From Arenimonas metalli CF5-1 (GTDB taxonomy: Bacteria > Pseudomonadota > Gammaproteobacteria > Xanthomonadales > Xanthomonadaceae): a stretch of 64,000 nt of DNA. Below are positions 20,129 to 29,852 of the stretch, piece by piece. The notes below the pieces were generated by a model. It worked only from the letters and a program-made list of their open reading frames with translations, did not search any database and was not told the origin of the DNA. The stretch is taken from positions 248,001 through 312,000 of the forward strand of contig NZ_AVCK01000012.1 of NCBI RefSeq assembly GCF_000747155.1, in the 5' to 3' direction. Made by a program: the position numbers and the translations under genes. The number at the start of each line of letters is the position of its first letter. The stretch's first letter is position 1.

Positions 20129-23100
20129 ATGCTCGCCCGCCTGATCGAATGGTCGGTCCGCAACGTCTTCCTGGTTCTGGTGATGGCGATCGCAGTCACT
20201 GCCGCCGGCATTTACGCCGTCGCCAAAACCCCGCTCGATGCCCTGCCCGACCTGTCGGACGTGCAGGTCATCGTATTCACCGAAGTGCCCGGTCAGGCGC
20301 CGCAGGTGGTCGAGGACCAGGTCACCTACCCGCTGACCACGGCCATGCTGGCGGTGCCCAAGTCCAAGGTCGTGCGTGGCTTCTCGTTCTTCGGGGCCTC
20401 GTTCGTCTATGTAATCTTCGAGGACGGTACCGACATCTACTGGGCGCGCTCGCGCGTGCTCGAGTACTTGAACTTTGCGTCCAAGAAGCTGCCCGAAGGC
20501 GTGACCCCCACGCTGGGTCCGGACGCTACGGGCGTGGGCTGGGTCTACCAGTACGTGCTTGAGGGCGAACAATGGTCACTCGACCAGCTGCGCGCCATCC
20601 AGGACTGGTATGTGCGCTACCAGCTGACCAAGGCGCCCGGCGTCGCGGAAGTGGCCAGCGTCGGCGGCTTTGTTCGCCAGTATTCCGTCACGGTCGACCC
20701 CGGCCGGCTGCGCCAGTACGGCATTCCTCTCTCGAGGATCTCGGAGGTGATCGCCAGCAGCAATCGGGACGTCGGCGGACGCGTCCTCGAGATGGCGGAA
20801 ACGGAATACATGATCCGCGGCCGCGGCTACCTGCGCGGCATTGAAGACATCGAACAATTGGTCGTCAAGGCCGAGGACGGCACCCCGGTTCTCGTGGGCG
20901 ACCTGGCCCGGGTCGAGCTGGTGCCGGATGAGCGCCGTGGCGTCACCGAGCTCAACGGGGAAGGAGAAGCGGTGGGCGGCATTGCGGTGGCGCGCTACGG
21001 CGAGAACGCCTTGTCGGTGATCGAGGGACTCAAACAAAAGATCGCGGAGATCGGCCCGGGCCTGCCGGAGGGCGTCTCGATCCGCGCCGTCTACGACCGC
21101 TCCGACCTGATCCACCGGGCCATCGCCACCCTGCGCTGGACACTGCTCGAAGAGAGCCTGATCGTCGCACTGGTGTGCATCGTGTTTCTCTTCCACGTGC
21201 GCAGCGCCTTGGTGGCCATCATCATGCTGCCCGTAGGCGTGCTGATCGCGTTCCTGGCGATGCGCCTGCTGGGCATGAACTCCAACATCATGAGCTTGGG
21301 CGGCATCGCCATCGCCATCGGCGCGATGGTGGACGCGGCGATCGTGATGATCGAAAACGCGCACAAGCACATCGAGCGTGATGATGGAACCAAGCCTCGT
21401 ATCCAGCTGATCATCGATGCCTGCCGCGAAGTCGGCCCCGCCCTGTTCTTTAGTCTGTTGATCATCACCGTGTCGTTCCTGCCGGTGTTCGCCCTGGAGG
21501 CGCAGGAGGGCCGTCTGTTCCACCCGCTGGCGTTCACCAAAACCTTCGCCATGGCGGGCGGCGCCCTGCTGTCGGTGACCCTGGTGCCGGTGCTGATGCT
21601 ACTGTTCGTGCGCGGCAAGATTCTGCCTGAAGCCAAGAACCCGGTGAACCGGTTCCTGATCGCGATCTATCGGCCGGTGATTGCCGTTGTGCTTCGGCAC
21701 AAGGCGGCCACCTTGGTGCTGGCGCTGGTTGCCTTGCTCGGAACGGCTTGGCCTGCTGCGCGCTTGGGCAGTGAGTTCATGCCCACGCTAAACGAGGGCA
21801 CCCTGCTCTACATGCCTGCGTCGCTGCCCGGCATGTCGGTCACCAAAGCCGCGGAGCTGCTCCAACAGCAGGACAGGATCATCAAGACCTTCCCGGAAGT
21901 CGAGTCCGTGTTCGGCAAGGCCGGCCGGGCCCTCACCGCCACGGACCCGGCACCGCTGGAGATGTTCGAGACGGTCATTAACCTCAAACCCGAGGAGCAG
22001 TGGCGGGAAGGCATGACCATCGACAAGCTGATCGCCGAGATGGATACGGCGCTGCAGTTCCCGGGCGTGGCCAACTCTTGGACCATGCCGATCAAAGCTC
22101 GCACCGATATGCTGGCCACCGGCATCCGCACGCCGATTGGCATCAAGGTGTTCGGGACGGACCTGGGCGAGATGGAGCGACTGGCCAAGGAAATCGAGGC
22201 TGCCGTGCGCACGGTCCCGGGCACCACCAGCGCCTACGCCGAGCGCCTGACCGGGGGGTTCTACCTCGACATCGAGCCGGACCGTCGCCAGCTGGCGCGC
22301 TACAACCTGCCGGTGGGCGAGCTACAGGACGTCATCGCCGCCGCGCTGGGTGGCGAAATGGTCACCACCACGGTGGAGGGACGCGAACGCTTTGGCGTGA
22401 TCGTGCGCTATCCCCGTGAGTTGCGAGACAGCCCGGAATCGATCGCGCAGCAAGTGCTGATCCCGACCATGGACGGCGCCCAAATCCCGTTGGGCGAGCT
22501 GGCGCACGTGACAATTCGCAAGGGCGCGCCGTCGATCCGTACCGAGAATGCCCTGCTCTCGGCCTACATCTACGTCGATACGCGCGATCCGGACATGGGA
22601 GCCTACGTCCGTGCCGCGCAAGAGGCCGTGGCCAAGTCGGTTACTTTCCCGCCGGGATACTACGCGACCTGGAGCGGCCAGTACGAGTACATGCAGCGGG
22701 CGATCGCCAAGATGAAGATCGTGGTGCCGGTGACGCTGTCTCTGATCTTCCTGCTGCTCTACCTGAATTTCCGCCGGGTCACCGAGTCGCTGATCGTGAT
22801 GCTGTCGGTGCCCTTCGCGCTGGTGGGTGGTGTGTGGCTGATGTGGGCGCTGGACTACAACCTGAGTGTCGCGGTCGCCGTGGGCTTCATCGCGTTGGCC
22901 GGTGTCGCCGCCGAAACCGGCGTGGTGATGCTGATTTACCTCGACCACGCGCTGGACGCTCGGGCCCAGGCCCGCCGTGCCAAGGGTGAGGCGCTGACGC
23001 TGGCAGATATCACCGATGCCATCGTCGAAGGCGCGGTCGAACGCGTCCGACCCAAGATGATGACGGTGGTCGCGATCATGGCGGGTCTGCTGCCGATCAT

Positions 23101-23290
23101 GTGGAGCACGGGCACCGGCTCGGAGGTCATGCGGCGCATCGCCGCGCCGATGGTCGGCGGGATGGTGTCGTCCACGATCCTGACCCTGGTCGTGATCCCG
23201 GCGATCTACGCGCTGGTCAAGCGCCGGGAGCTGTTGGGTCCTCGTGCTTCGTCCGGACCCGTCGCTGAGCTGCCGGAGGCGGCGCGATGA
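20129..23290 (+). CDS. cusA: CusA-like Cu(I)/Ag(I) RND efflux pump
   Basis: 1053-aa inner-membrane HME-RND transporter driven by protons. The ATG at 20129 has GGAGG 8 bases upstream; the open frame before it is a shadow of cusB. The start IEWSVRNVFLVLVMAIAV is TM1. Three methionines in LYMP (Met562), PLEMFE (Met612) and TDMLATG (Met661) match the spacing of Met573, 623 and 672 that bind Cu/Ag in E. coli CusA, so copper or silver is the likely substrate rather than Zn/Co/Cd. With cusC and cusB it makes a full envelope-spanning pump. Confidence 0.93.
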   Translation: MLARLIEWSVRNVFLVLVMAIAVTAAGIYAVAKTPLDALPDLSDVQVIVFTEVPGQAPQVVEDQVTYPLTTAMLAVPKSKVVRGFSFFGASFVYVIFEDGTDIYWARSRVLEYLNFASKKLPEGVTPTLGPDATGVGWVYQYVLEGEQWSLDQLRAIQDWYVRYQLTKAPGVAEVASVGGFVRQYSVTVDPGRLRQYGIPLSRISEVIASSNRDVGGRVLEMAETEYMIRGRGYLRGIEDIEQLVVKAEDGTPVLVGDLARVELVPDERRGVTELNGEGEAVGGIAVARYGENALSVIEGLKQKIAEIGPGLPEGVSIRAVYDRSDLIHRAIATLRWTLLEESLIVALVCIVFLFHVRSALVAIIMLPVGVLIAFLAMRLLGMNSNIMSLGGIAIAIGAMVDAAIVMIENAHKHIERDDGTKPRIQLIIDACREVGPALFFSLLIITVSFLPVFALEAQEGRLFHPLAFTKTFAMAGGALLSVTLVPVLMLLFVRGKILPEAKNPVNRFLIAIYRPVIAVVLRHKAATLVLALVALLGTAWPAARLGSEFMPTLNEGTLLYMPASLPGMSVTKAAELLQQQDRIIKTFPEVESVFGKAGRALTATDPAPLEMFETVINLKPEEQWREGMTIDKLIAEMDTALQFPGVANSWTMPIKARTDMLATGIRTPIGIKVFGTDLGEMERLAKEIEAAVRTVPGTTSAYAERLTGGFYLDIEPDRRQLARYNLPVGELQDVIAAALGGEMVTTTVEGRERFGVIVRYPRELRDSPESIAQQVLIPTMDGAQIPLGELAHVTIRKGAPSIRTENALLSAYIYVDTRDPDMGAYVRAAQEAVAKSVTFPPGYYATWSGQYEYMQRAIAKMKIVVPVTLSLIFLLLYLNFRRVTESLIVMLSVPFALVGGVWLMWALDYNLSVAVAVGFIALAGVAAETGVVMLIYLDHALDARAQARRAKGEALTLADITDAIVEGAVERVRPKMMTVVAIMAGLLPIMWSTGTGSEVMRRIAAPMVGGMVSSTILTLVVIPAIYALVKRRELLGPRASSGPVAELPEAAR

Positions 23291-23308
23291 GCCTCCGGTC
23301 CTCGGCCA

Positions 23309-23339
23309 TTGACCTGTGTGCGGCACCCAGCTTTAGGGT
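23309..23339 (+). promoter_or_regulatory. MerR-type promoter before the DUF2933-methyltransferase genes
   Basis: TTGACC, a 19-base spacer, then TAGGGT. The overlong 19-base spacer is the mark of promoters activated by MerR-family metal sensors. The dyad in the spacer (ACCTGTGT ... ACCCAGCT) is imperfect. The first 12 bases (TTGACCTGTGTG vs TTGACCTGTGTT) nearly equal the merR promoter at 33103, so one regulator may control both. Confidence 0.6.
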
Positions 23340-23499
23340 CGTCGCACCCCCAGCGGGGCGTGCTGCGCAATGGCGTCCAGCCCGGGTACGGCGCCGAAGC
23401 TAGGGGGCGGCCGTACGGCCCGGGCGCGTCGCCCGGGCTGACGGTCCGCTCCCCGGTTCTGCGGGCTGTCCTGTCATCCACTTGCACCCGGAGTTCGTC

Positions 23500-23796
23500 A
23501 TGAACCATCACGACTCGCACCCTTCTCCGCCGTCGCGCGCCCCTGCGCCTTGGTGGATCCGGCTGGCCTTCTTGGGCTTCCTGGCCATTGCCGGCTTTTT
23601 CCTGCTCGTCGAGCATGGCGCGCATCTGTTTGGCGCCCTGCCCTACCTCCTGATTGGCGCGTTCTTTGCTCTGCACCTGGGCATGCATGCCGGCCATCGC
23701 CACGGCGGTCACCGCCATGACAAGACCCAGCCGCCGCCGTCCAATCCCGCACCCCCCGCCGACGACGACCGCCCGCCCGGCGGCCACCACCACTAA
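23500..23796 (+). CDS. DUF2933-type small His-rich membrane protein, copy 1
   Basis: 98 aa with GGAG 7-8 bases before the ATG. A His-rich N-terminus (MNHHDSHP) leads to two membrane segments (LAFLGFLAIAGFFLLVEHGA; LPYLLIGAFFALHLGMHAG), then a His/Gly/Pro tail (GHRHGGHRHD ... GGHHH). The family is unassigned but often sits with copper/silver efflux genes; the histidines suggest metal binding. A related gene at 36050 has the same partner, a methyltransferase-family protein. Confidence 0.65.
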   Translation: MNHHDSHPSPPSRAPAPWWIRLAFLGFLAIAGFFLLVEHGAHLFGALPYLLIGAFFALHLGMHAGHRHGGHRHDKTQPPPSNPAPPADDDRPPGGHHH

Positions 23797-23810
23797 ACGA
23801 GGAGACGGTC

Positions 23811-24458
23811 ATGTCCAGCGCTTCCGGTTATGGCTTGTGGACCCTGGCGGTCCTCAATGCCGGGCTCTTCATCTTCTTCGCCTACACCTTCTACACGCCG
23901 GCCACCCGCCGCGACTGGCGCAGCTTCGGCATGTACTCGGCGTTCATCGTGGCGCTGTTTGCCGAGATGTACGGTTTCCCGCTGTCGCTCTATTTCCTTT
24001 CGGGCTGGCTGACCAGCCGCTTCCCGGAGGTGAACTGGCTCTCGCATGATGCGGGCCACGTGTTCGAGATGATCTTCGGTTGGCGGGCCAACCCGCACTT
24101 CGGGCCCTTCCATGTCCTGAGCATGGTGTTCATCGTCTGGGGATTTTGGCTGCTGTCCAGCGCCTGGGCGGTGCTCTATCGCGCCCAGCGCCTGGGTCAG
24201 ATGGCGGCCACGGGCCCCTATGCCCGGATCCGGCACCCGCAGTACGTGGCCTTCGTGCTGATCATGTTCGGCTTCCTGCTCCAGTGGCCGACCCTGATCA
24301 CGCTGGCGATGTTCCCGATCCTGGTCATCGCCTACTGGCGGCTGTCCAAGGCGGAGGAGCGCGACAGCCTGGCGCGGTTTGGCGAATCGTACGCGCGCTA
24401 CCAGGCGGTGACACCCGCCTTCATCCCGGGCCGGCGCCGGCCGGCGGTGACGGCATGA
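23811..24458 (+). CDS. Isoprenylcysteine-methyltransferase-like membrane protein, copy 1
   Basis: 215 aa, about five membrane helices. The C-terminal half carries the ICMT/PEMT fold signature TGPYARIRHPQYVAFVLIMF, whose RHPQY stretch binds S-adenosylmethionine, and a closing ARFGESYARYQAVTP. The N-terminal half ([31 protein letters not shown]) is shared almost word for word with the copy at 36406. Bacterial homologues are found in metal-resistance islands; the methyl acceptor is unknown. It overlaps the next gene by ATGA. Confidence 0.7.
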   Translation: MSSASGYGLWTLAVLNAGLFIFFAYTFYTPATRRDWRSFGMYSAFIVALFAEMYGFPLSLYFLSGWLTSRFPEVNWLSHDAGHVFEMIFGWRANPHFGPFHVLSMVFIVWGFWLLSSAWAVLYRAQRLGQMAATGPYARIRHPQYVAFVLIMFGFLLQWPTLITLAMFPILVIAYWRLSKAEERDSLARFGESYARYQAVTPAFIPGRRRPAVTA

Positions 24459-24961
24459 GCGGGCCCGGCAACGCGACGGCATATGCCCGACGCCTGGGAT
24501 GGGCCGTGGTGGGCACCGCGGGGGTCGTCCTCGCCGCGTTCGTTGCGATAGCCCACGCGGCGCCCACGGACCAGCGGCAACAGAACGAGCGGATCACGCT
24601 CTACTACGGTGTGGTGCCCGCGGCCCTGTCCCAGGCGGCTCTGGCGGCGCACCCGCCGGCGCCGGACGTGCACGGTACCGTCCGGCCTGCGGCGGGTACC
24701 CATCACCTGGTCGTCGCGCTGTTTGATACCCCAACCGGCCAGCGCATCACGCAGGCCACGGTGACCGTGCGGCACACCCCGCCGCAGGGCGCGGCGATGA
24801 GCAAGGTGCTCGAGCCCATGCCGCTGGGAGACGCGCTGTCGTTCGGAACGACCCTGGTCATCGCCGAAGGGCGTAATCACCGTTTGCGCATCGAAGTTCG
24901 CCGGGGCGAAACCGTCGATCGGTTCGACGTGGTGTACGACAACCTGCACGGCGGTCCGTGA
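24455..24961 (+). CDS. Membrane-anchored periplasmic protein of unknown function
   Basis: 168 aa: an N-terminal membrane segment (AVVGTAGVVLAAFVAIAHAA, about residues 17-36) and a beta-rich periplasmic domain (GTHHLVVALFDTPTGQRITQ, MPLGDALSFGTTLVIAEG, YRIEV-like LRIEVRRGETVDRFDVVYDN). No family was recognised. The Gly-Thr-His-His and Met-Pro-Leu stretches could touch a metal, but this is a guess. Coupled to the methyltransferase gene before it; the ABC-exporter adaptor follows 40 bases later. Confidence 0.5.
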   Translation: MSGPGNATAYARRLGWAVVGTAGVVLAAFVAIAHAAPTDQRQQNERITLYYGVVPAALSQAALAAHPPAPDVHGTVRPAAGTHHLVVALFDTPTGQRITQATVTVRHTPPQGAAMSKVLEPMPLGDALSFGTTLVIAEGRNHRLRIEVRRGETVDRFDVVYDNLHGGP

Positions 24962-25001
24962 TGGACTGCCGGGCGCCAACCCAGCGAGGGGAAATCACCT
25001 G

Positions 25002-25961
25002 ATGCGTCGCCAAATCGTGTGGAGTTTGCTGGCGGTGGTGGCGCTGACCGGCGCCGCCGCGCTCGCCTACCAATGGCTGCGGGCACCTCCCCTGCCGGCC
25101 GGATTCGCCTATGGCAGCGGCCACGTGGAAGCCACGGAAGTGCGCCTGGCCGCCGAAACGGGCGGCCGGGTAGTGGAGCAACGGCTCGTCGAGGGGCAGC
25201 CGGTCCGGGCCGGAGACGTGTTGCTGGTGATCGACCCGGTCACCACGCAGGACCAACTCAGTAGCGTGCAGGAAGAGGCGCAGGCCATTCGGGCGAGCGT
25301 GGCAGCCCTGGATGCGCAGATGGCGTCCTGGCAGCACCATGTCGAGACGGCCCGACAGCAACGGGCACGGATTCAGCGGCTGGTCGCTAGCCAAATCGCG
25401 ACGGCGCGGGAGCTGGACAGCGTCAACGACGCCGTCAACCAGGCCGAAGGTGAACTGGGACGGCTGCGGGCGCAGCGGGCCAGCCTGCAGGCGCAGGTGA
25501 GCAGCGTGGAGTCGCGGGTGCGGCTGGCCCAGACCAATGTCAGCCGGACCGAGGTCAGGGCGCCGCAGGATGCCACGGTCCTCGTGCGCGGGGTCGAGGT
25601 TGGCGAAGTGATCCAGCCGGGCCAGCCCTTGGCCCTGCTGGCGGACCTGCGTCGTATCGAGCTCAAGGTGTACCTGGCCGCCAACGACGCCGGCCGGGTC
25701 AAGCTGGGCCAGTCGGCGCAGGTGCGGGTCGATGCCTACCCGGACCAGACGTTTCCGGCCACCGTCGCCCGGGTCGATCCCTACGCCCAGTTCACGCCGC
25801 GCGATATCCACGTGCCCGATGAGCGGGCACAGATGGTCTACGGCGTGACCCTGGTGATCGACAACGCCGAGCAGCAGCTCAAGCCGGGTATGCCGGCGGA
25901 CGCCTGGATCCAATGGGACGCGCAGGCGCCCTGGCCCACGCCCTTGCGTGTGCCGCAGTGA
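25002..25961 (+). CDS. HlyD/YbhG-like membrane fusion protein of an ABC exporter
   Basis: 319 aa, N-terminal membrane anchor (VWSLLAVVALTGAAALAYQW), lipoyl half (GHVEATEVRLAAETGGRVVE), a long coiled-coil hairpin (about residues 85-185), second lipoyl half (VRAPQDATVLVRGVEVGEVI) and beta-barrel. This is the periplasmic adaptor that links the ABC pump to an outer-membrane channel of the TolC type. It overlaps the ATPase gene by GTGA. Confidence 0.85.
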   Translation: MRRQIVWSLLAVVALTGAAALAYQWLRAPPLPAGFAYGSGHVEATEVRLAAETGGRVVEQRLVEGQPVRAGDVLLVIDPVTTQDQLSSVQEEAQAIRASVAALDAQMASWQHHVETARQQRARIQRLVASQIATARELDSVNDAVNQAEGELGRLRAQRASLQAQVSSVESRVRLAQTNVSRTEVRAPQDATVLVRGVEVGEVIQPGQPLALLADLRRIELKVYLAANDAGRVKLGQSAQVRVDAYPDQTFPATVARVDPYAQFTPRDIHVPDERAQMVYGVTLVIDNAEQQLKPGMPADAWIQWDAQAPWPTPLRVPQ

Positions 25962-27643
25962 CGCCGACCGCTCGCCTTGTCGCCCAGGGGCTGGGCCGGC
26001 GGTTTGGCCCGCGCTGGGCGGTGCGGGATGTCAGCCTGTCGCTTGCCCCGGGCGAAACGCTGGGCGTGGTCGGCGCCGATGGCGCCGGCAAGACCACCTT
26101 GCTGCAGATGTTCGCCGCCATCCTGGATCCCAGTGAAGGGTCCTGTACCGTTTTGGGCGGCGATTCACGCCGCGACAGCAAGCGCATCGCTGCGGGCCTG
26201 GGGTACATGACCCAGGGCTTCACCCTCTACGACCGCCTCACCATCGAGGAAAACCTGCGCTTGGCGGCCACGCTGCGGGGCGTCAGCGATGCCGACTACG
26301 GTCCGCGGCGGGCGCAGCTGTTGGCCATGGCGGGTCTCGCCCGGTTCACCGAGCGCCTGTCGGGCAAGCTCTCAGGCGGCATGCGCAAGAAGCTGTCGCT
26401 GTGCACGAACCTGATCCATGCCCCGCAGTTGCTGATCTTGGATGAACCGGGGCTGGGTGTGGACCCGCTGTCACGGCGGGAGCTGTGGACGATGCTCGCC
26501 CAGTACCGCGAGACCGGGGTGGCCACGATCGTGGCCACGTCCTACATGGACGAAGCCGAACGCTGCGACCGGGTCCTGCTGCTGCGCGACGGCCAGCCCC
26601 TCGCATTGGACACGCCGTCGGGCTTGCGAACCCAGGCCGCGGGCCGGGTGTTCGAACTGCGCGGCCCGGACCTTGCGCAGCGCCTTCCCGCCCTGCGCGC
26701 CCTGCCCCAGGTACGGGGCCTGCAGGTCCTGCCCGACCGGGTGCGTTTCCAGTCCCGCGATCCGGCTGCGGCGCCGGTCCCCGGCAGCCAGCCGGCGGTG
26801 CCCGGCCTGGAAGACGTGTTCGTCCTGCACGACACGGCGCCCGAGCCCGAGACGCCGGCGGCACCACCGGTGGCCGCAGCGGCCCCGGGGCCCGGCCTGG
26901 TCACCCGCGAGGTCTCGGTTGTGTTTGGCGGTTTCCGGGCCGTGGACCGGGTGTCGCTGTCTATCCAGCCCGGCGAGTTGCTCGCCCTGCTCGGGCCCAA
27001 CGGCGCCGGCAAGACCACGCTGATTCGGGGCCTGTGTGGGCTGGTGCCCTTTTCCGAAGGCCAGGCGCAGGTCGCCGGCTTGTCGCTGCCCGACCAGATC
27101 GCCGTCGTGCGCCAGCGCATCGGCTACATGTCCCAACGTTTTTCGCTCTACCTCGACCTCACGGCGCAAGAGAACCTCGATTTCTTCGCCAGCGCCTACG
27201 GCCTGCGCGGTGCACGGGCCCGCGAGGCGATCGCGCAGGCGACCGCGCAACTGGGACTGACCCTGGAGTCGGGGCGGCTGGTGGCGGCGCTGTCCGGCGC
27301 CGAGCGCCAGCGGCTGGCCTTGGCCTGCGCCATCCTGCACCAGCCTGCCGTGTTGTTTCTCGACGAACCCACCTCCGGCGTGGACCCCTTGGCGCGTTAT
27401 CGCTTCTGGTGGCTGATCCGGCGCTTGGCCCAGGGCGGCATGAGCATCCTGGTCACTACCCACTACCTGGACGAGGCGGCGTACTGCGACCGCATTGGCC
27501 TGATGCACCAGGGCGCCTTGATCGGCTGGGGCACGCTCGACGCCTTGCGGGCCCAGACCGGTCAGTCGGCGGATGCCTCGGTGGAGACGGTGTTCGTGCA
27601 GGCCATCGCCCAGGCCACGGCGAAGACGGGAGCTGCCGCATGA
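25958..27643 (+). CDS. Two-domain ABC ATPase of a YbhF type exporter
   Basis: 561 aa from a GTG overlapping the adaptor stop. Two full nucleotide-binding domains are fused: Walker A GADGAGKTTL (residue about 44) with signature LSGGMRKKLSL and Walker B LLILDEPGLGVDP; then Walker A GPNGAGKTTL with LSGAERQRLAL and VLFLDEPTSGVDP. The second signature has Ala in place of the second Gly. No membrane part is present, as in E. coli YbhF. It powers the two permeases encoded next. Confidence 0.9.
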   Translation: MTPTARLVAQGLGRRFGPRWAVRDVSLSLAPGETLGVVGADGAGKTTLLQMFAAILDPSEGSCTVLGGDSRRDSKRIAAGLGYMTQGFTLYDRLTIEENLRLAATLRGVSDADYGPRRAQLLAMAGLARFTERLSGKLSGGMRKKLSLCTNLIHAPQLLILDEPGLGVDPLSRRELWTMLAQYRETGVATIVATSYMDEAERCDRVLLLRDGQPLALDTPSGLRTQAAGRVFELRGPDLAQRLPALRALPQVRGLQVLPDRVRFQSRDPAAAPVPGSQPAVPGLEDVFVLHDTAPEPETPAAPPVAAAAPGPGLVTREVSVVFGGFRAVDRVSLSIQPGELLALLGPNGAGKTTLIRGLCGLVPFSEGQAQVAGLSLPDQIAVVRQRIGYMSQRFSLYLDLTAQENLDFFASAYGLRGARAREAIAQATAQLGLTLESGRLVAALSGAERQRLALACAILHQPAVLFLDEPTSGVDPLARYRFWWLIRRLAQGGMSILVTTHYLDEAAYCDRIGLMHQGALIGWGTLDALRAQTGQSADASVETVFVQAIAQATAKTGAAA

Positions 27644-28737
27644 ACCGCCGGCGCGTGCTGGCGCTGATGGGCAAAGAGTGTCGGGAGCTGGCGCGCGATC
27701 CGCTGACCATCGGCCTGGCGATCCTGATGCCGCTGGTGATGCTGTTCCTGTTCGGCTATGCCGTCACCTTGGACGTCAACAACATCCGCCTGGGCGTCCT
27801 GGACGAAGACCGGTCCCCGGCGAGCCGGGAACTGGTGGATCGATTCACGGCCAGTGGGTACTTTGAGCAAAGCCACGCTTTCGACACGACGCGCCAGGCC
27901 GAACAGGCGTTGCAACGCGGCCAGGTGCGCGTGGTCCTGGTCGTGCCGCGCCGATTCCAGCGGGCGCTGGTGCGCGGCGAGGCCGCGCCGGTGCAGCTGC
28001 TGGTGGACGGCGCGTTCGCCTCCAGTGCCGCGCTGGCCTTGGGCTACGCCGAAGCCATTGTCGCCAGCTATCCGGCGGCGCCGCGCCAACGGATCGAGAC
28101 CCAAGTCCGGGTCTGGTACAACCCGGGTCTTCGCAGCGCGAATTTTGTTATCCCGGGACTGTTCGCCGTGATCCTGATGGCGTTCCCGCCCCTGCTCACC
28201 GCATTGGCGATCGTGCGCGAGAAGGAGTCGGGCACGATTGAACAGATCTACGCCTCGCCGGTGACCTCGGCGGAATTCGTGCTGGCCAAGCTCCTGCCCT
28301 ATGCCGGCGTCGCGCTGCTGGAGATGGTGCTGTTGGTCGGTGTCGGAATTGTCTGGTTCGACGTGCCGTTCGCCGGCAGCCCGGCGCTGCTGGCGGCCGC
28401 GTCCGGGGTCTACGTGCTCACCACGGTGGGCATCGGCCTGCTGGTCTCGACCATCACCCGGACCCAGCTCAGTGCGATGCTGGTGGCGCTGATCGTCAGC
28501 CTGATGCCCTCGTTCCTGTTCTCGGGCTTCCTGTTCCCGGTGTTCACGATGCCGCTGATGCTGCAGCTCTACAGCGCCTTGGTGCCGGCGAGCTATTTCG
28601 TCGAAATCTCGCGCGATGTGGTGCTCAAGGATGCCGGCCTGGTGGCGCTGGCGCCCAATTTGGCCTGGCTGGCACTGTACACGGCGGTGGTGTTTGTCTT
28701 CGCGGCGTGGCGCCTGCGCCAGAAGGTGGCGGCGTGA
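27640..28737 (+). CDS. ABC-2 type permease (YbhS/YbhR like), first
   Basis: 365 aa. N-terminal membrane helix (PLTIGLAILMPLVMLFLFGY), a large periplasmic domain (about residues 45-170), then five helices (LLTALAIVREKESGTIEQIY motif, ASPVTSAEFVLAKLLPYAG). The REKESGTIEQ stretch is the usual coupling helix of this family. ATGA overlap with the ATPase and GTGA overlap with the second permease show one translation unit. Confidence 0.88.
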   Translation: MNRRRVLALMGKECRELARDPLTIGLAILMPLVMLFLFGYAVTLDVNNIRLGVLDEDRSPASRELVDRFTASGYFEQSHAFDTTRQAEQALQRGQVRVVLVVPRRFQRALVRGEAAPVQLLVDGAFASSAALALGYAEAIVASYPAAPRQRIETQVRVWYNPGLRSANFVIPGLFAVILMAFPPLLTALAIVREKESGTIEQIYASPVTSAEFVLAKLLPYAGVALLEMVLLVGVGIVWFDVPFAGSPALLAAASGVYVLTTVGIGLLVSTITRTQLSAMLVALIVSLMPSFLFSGFLFPVFTMPLMLQLYSALVPASYFVEISRDVVLKDAGLVALAPNLAWLALYTAVVFVFAAWRLRQKVAA

Positions 28738-29852
28738 GCGGGCGCTTTGTCGGCCTGCTGCGCAAGGAGGTGACGCAAGTGTTGCGTGACCGCACCGTGC
28801 TGTTCCTGATCCTGTTCCTGTACACCGTCGAAGCGGTGATGTGCACGCTGGCCTTGACCTTCGAGATCCGCGAACTCCCGGTGGCGGTGGTGGACCAGGA
28901 CCAGAGCGTGGCCAGCCGGCATTTGGTCGCCTTGCTGCAGGCGACCGAGACCTTTGAGCTGCGCGAGGTGAGCGATCAGCCCCGGCGAGGCGAACAGGCC
29001 CTGCAGGCCGGGCGGGTGGCCATGGTCTGGGTGATCCCGCCGGGGTTTGAGCAGGCCTACCAGCGCGGCACCCGGCCGACCCTGCAACTGCTGCTCGATG
29101 GCACCAACTCCAACGTGGCCGAGAACGCCCGCCACTACGCCATGCAGGTCGTGCGGCGGTTTGAAGGCGACCGTCCCCCGCTGCAGGTGGCGCTGGGCAC
29201 GCGCCCCGGCCAGGCCGTGGCCGTCCCCCGGGTCTGGTACAACCCCGAGCAGGAAACCAAGAACTTCATGGTGCTCTCGATGATGGCCCTGGCCGCGATG
29301 CTGGTCGGGGTCATGGTTCCGGCCGCATCGATCGTGCGCGAGAAGGAGCACGGAACCATCGAGCAGTTGCTGGTGACCCCGATCACGCCGCTGGAGCTGT
29401 TCGCCGCCAAGACCATCCCGACCGTGGCGGTGAATCTGCTGGCGATCTTCCCGGCTCTGCTGATCGTGGCGGCGTTCGACGTGCCCCAGCGCGGCAGCCT
29501 GGTGACGCTGATGGTGCTCGCGGCACTGTTCCAGCTCAGCGCGATCGCCATGGGGGTCTTCGTGGCCGCCGTGACCCGCACCTTGCAACAGGCACTGCTG
29601 CTGGCCTTCTTTGCACTGTTTCCGGTGATGTTCCTGTCTGGCACGATGACGCCGATCGAGTCGATGCCGCCGGTGCTGCAGAGCGCCTCGCTGCTCAGTC
29701 CCTTGCGCTACTACATGGAGGTACTGCTGGGCGTCTTCCTCAAAGGCACCGGCTGGGCCGAGCTCTGGCCCCAAGCGCTGGCGATGACCGGCATCGGGTT
29801 GGCGCTGTTCGTGGCGGCTGCCGCCGTATTCCGGCGCAAGCTGGTGGGCTAA
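28734..29852 (+). CDS. ABC-2 type permease (YbhR/YbhS like), second
   Basis: 372 aa from a GTG. Same plan as the first permease: N-terminal helix (VLFLILFLYTVEAVMCTLAL), periplasmic domain, coupling motif VREKEHGTIEQLLVTPITPL, then a run of membrane helices ending near the C-terminus. The pair probably forms a heterodimeric channel. YbhGFSR exporters are known for drug and cation export; here the substrate may relate to metal stress, but nothing in the sequence proves it. Confidence 0.88.
   Translation: MSGRFVGLLRKEVTQVLRDRTVLFLILFLYTVEAVMCTLALTFEIRELPVAVVDQDQSVASRHLVALLQATETFELREVSDQPRRGEQALQAGRVAMVWVIPPGFEQAYQRGTRPTLQLLLDGTNSNVAENARHYAMQVVRRFEGDRPPLQVALGTRPGQAVAVPRVWYNPEQETKNFMVLSMMALAAMLVGVMVPAASIVREKEHGTIEQLLVTPITPLELFAAKTIPTVAVNLLAIFPALLIVAAFDVPQRGSLVTLMVLAALFQLSAIAMGVFVAAVTRTLQQALLLAFFALFPVMFLSGTMTPIESMPPVLQSASLLSPLRYYMEVLLGVFLKGTGWAELWPQALAMTGIGLALFVAAAAVFRRKLVG

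Noticed and set aside
20129-23290. Calling the RND pump CzcA (Zn/Co/Cd)
   Set aside because: All three Cu/Ag-binding methionines of CusA are present with the exact spacing, and the adaptor has the Cu/Ag metal-binding domain.
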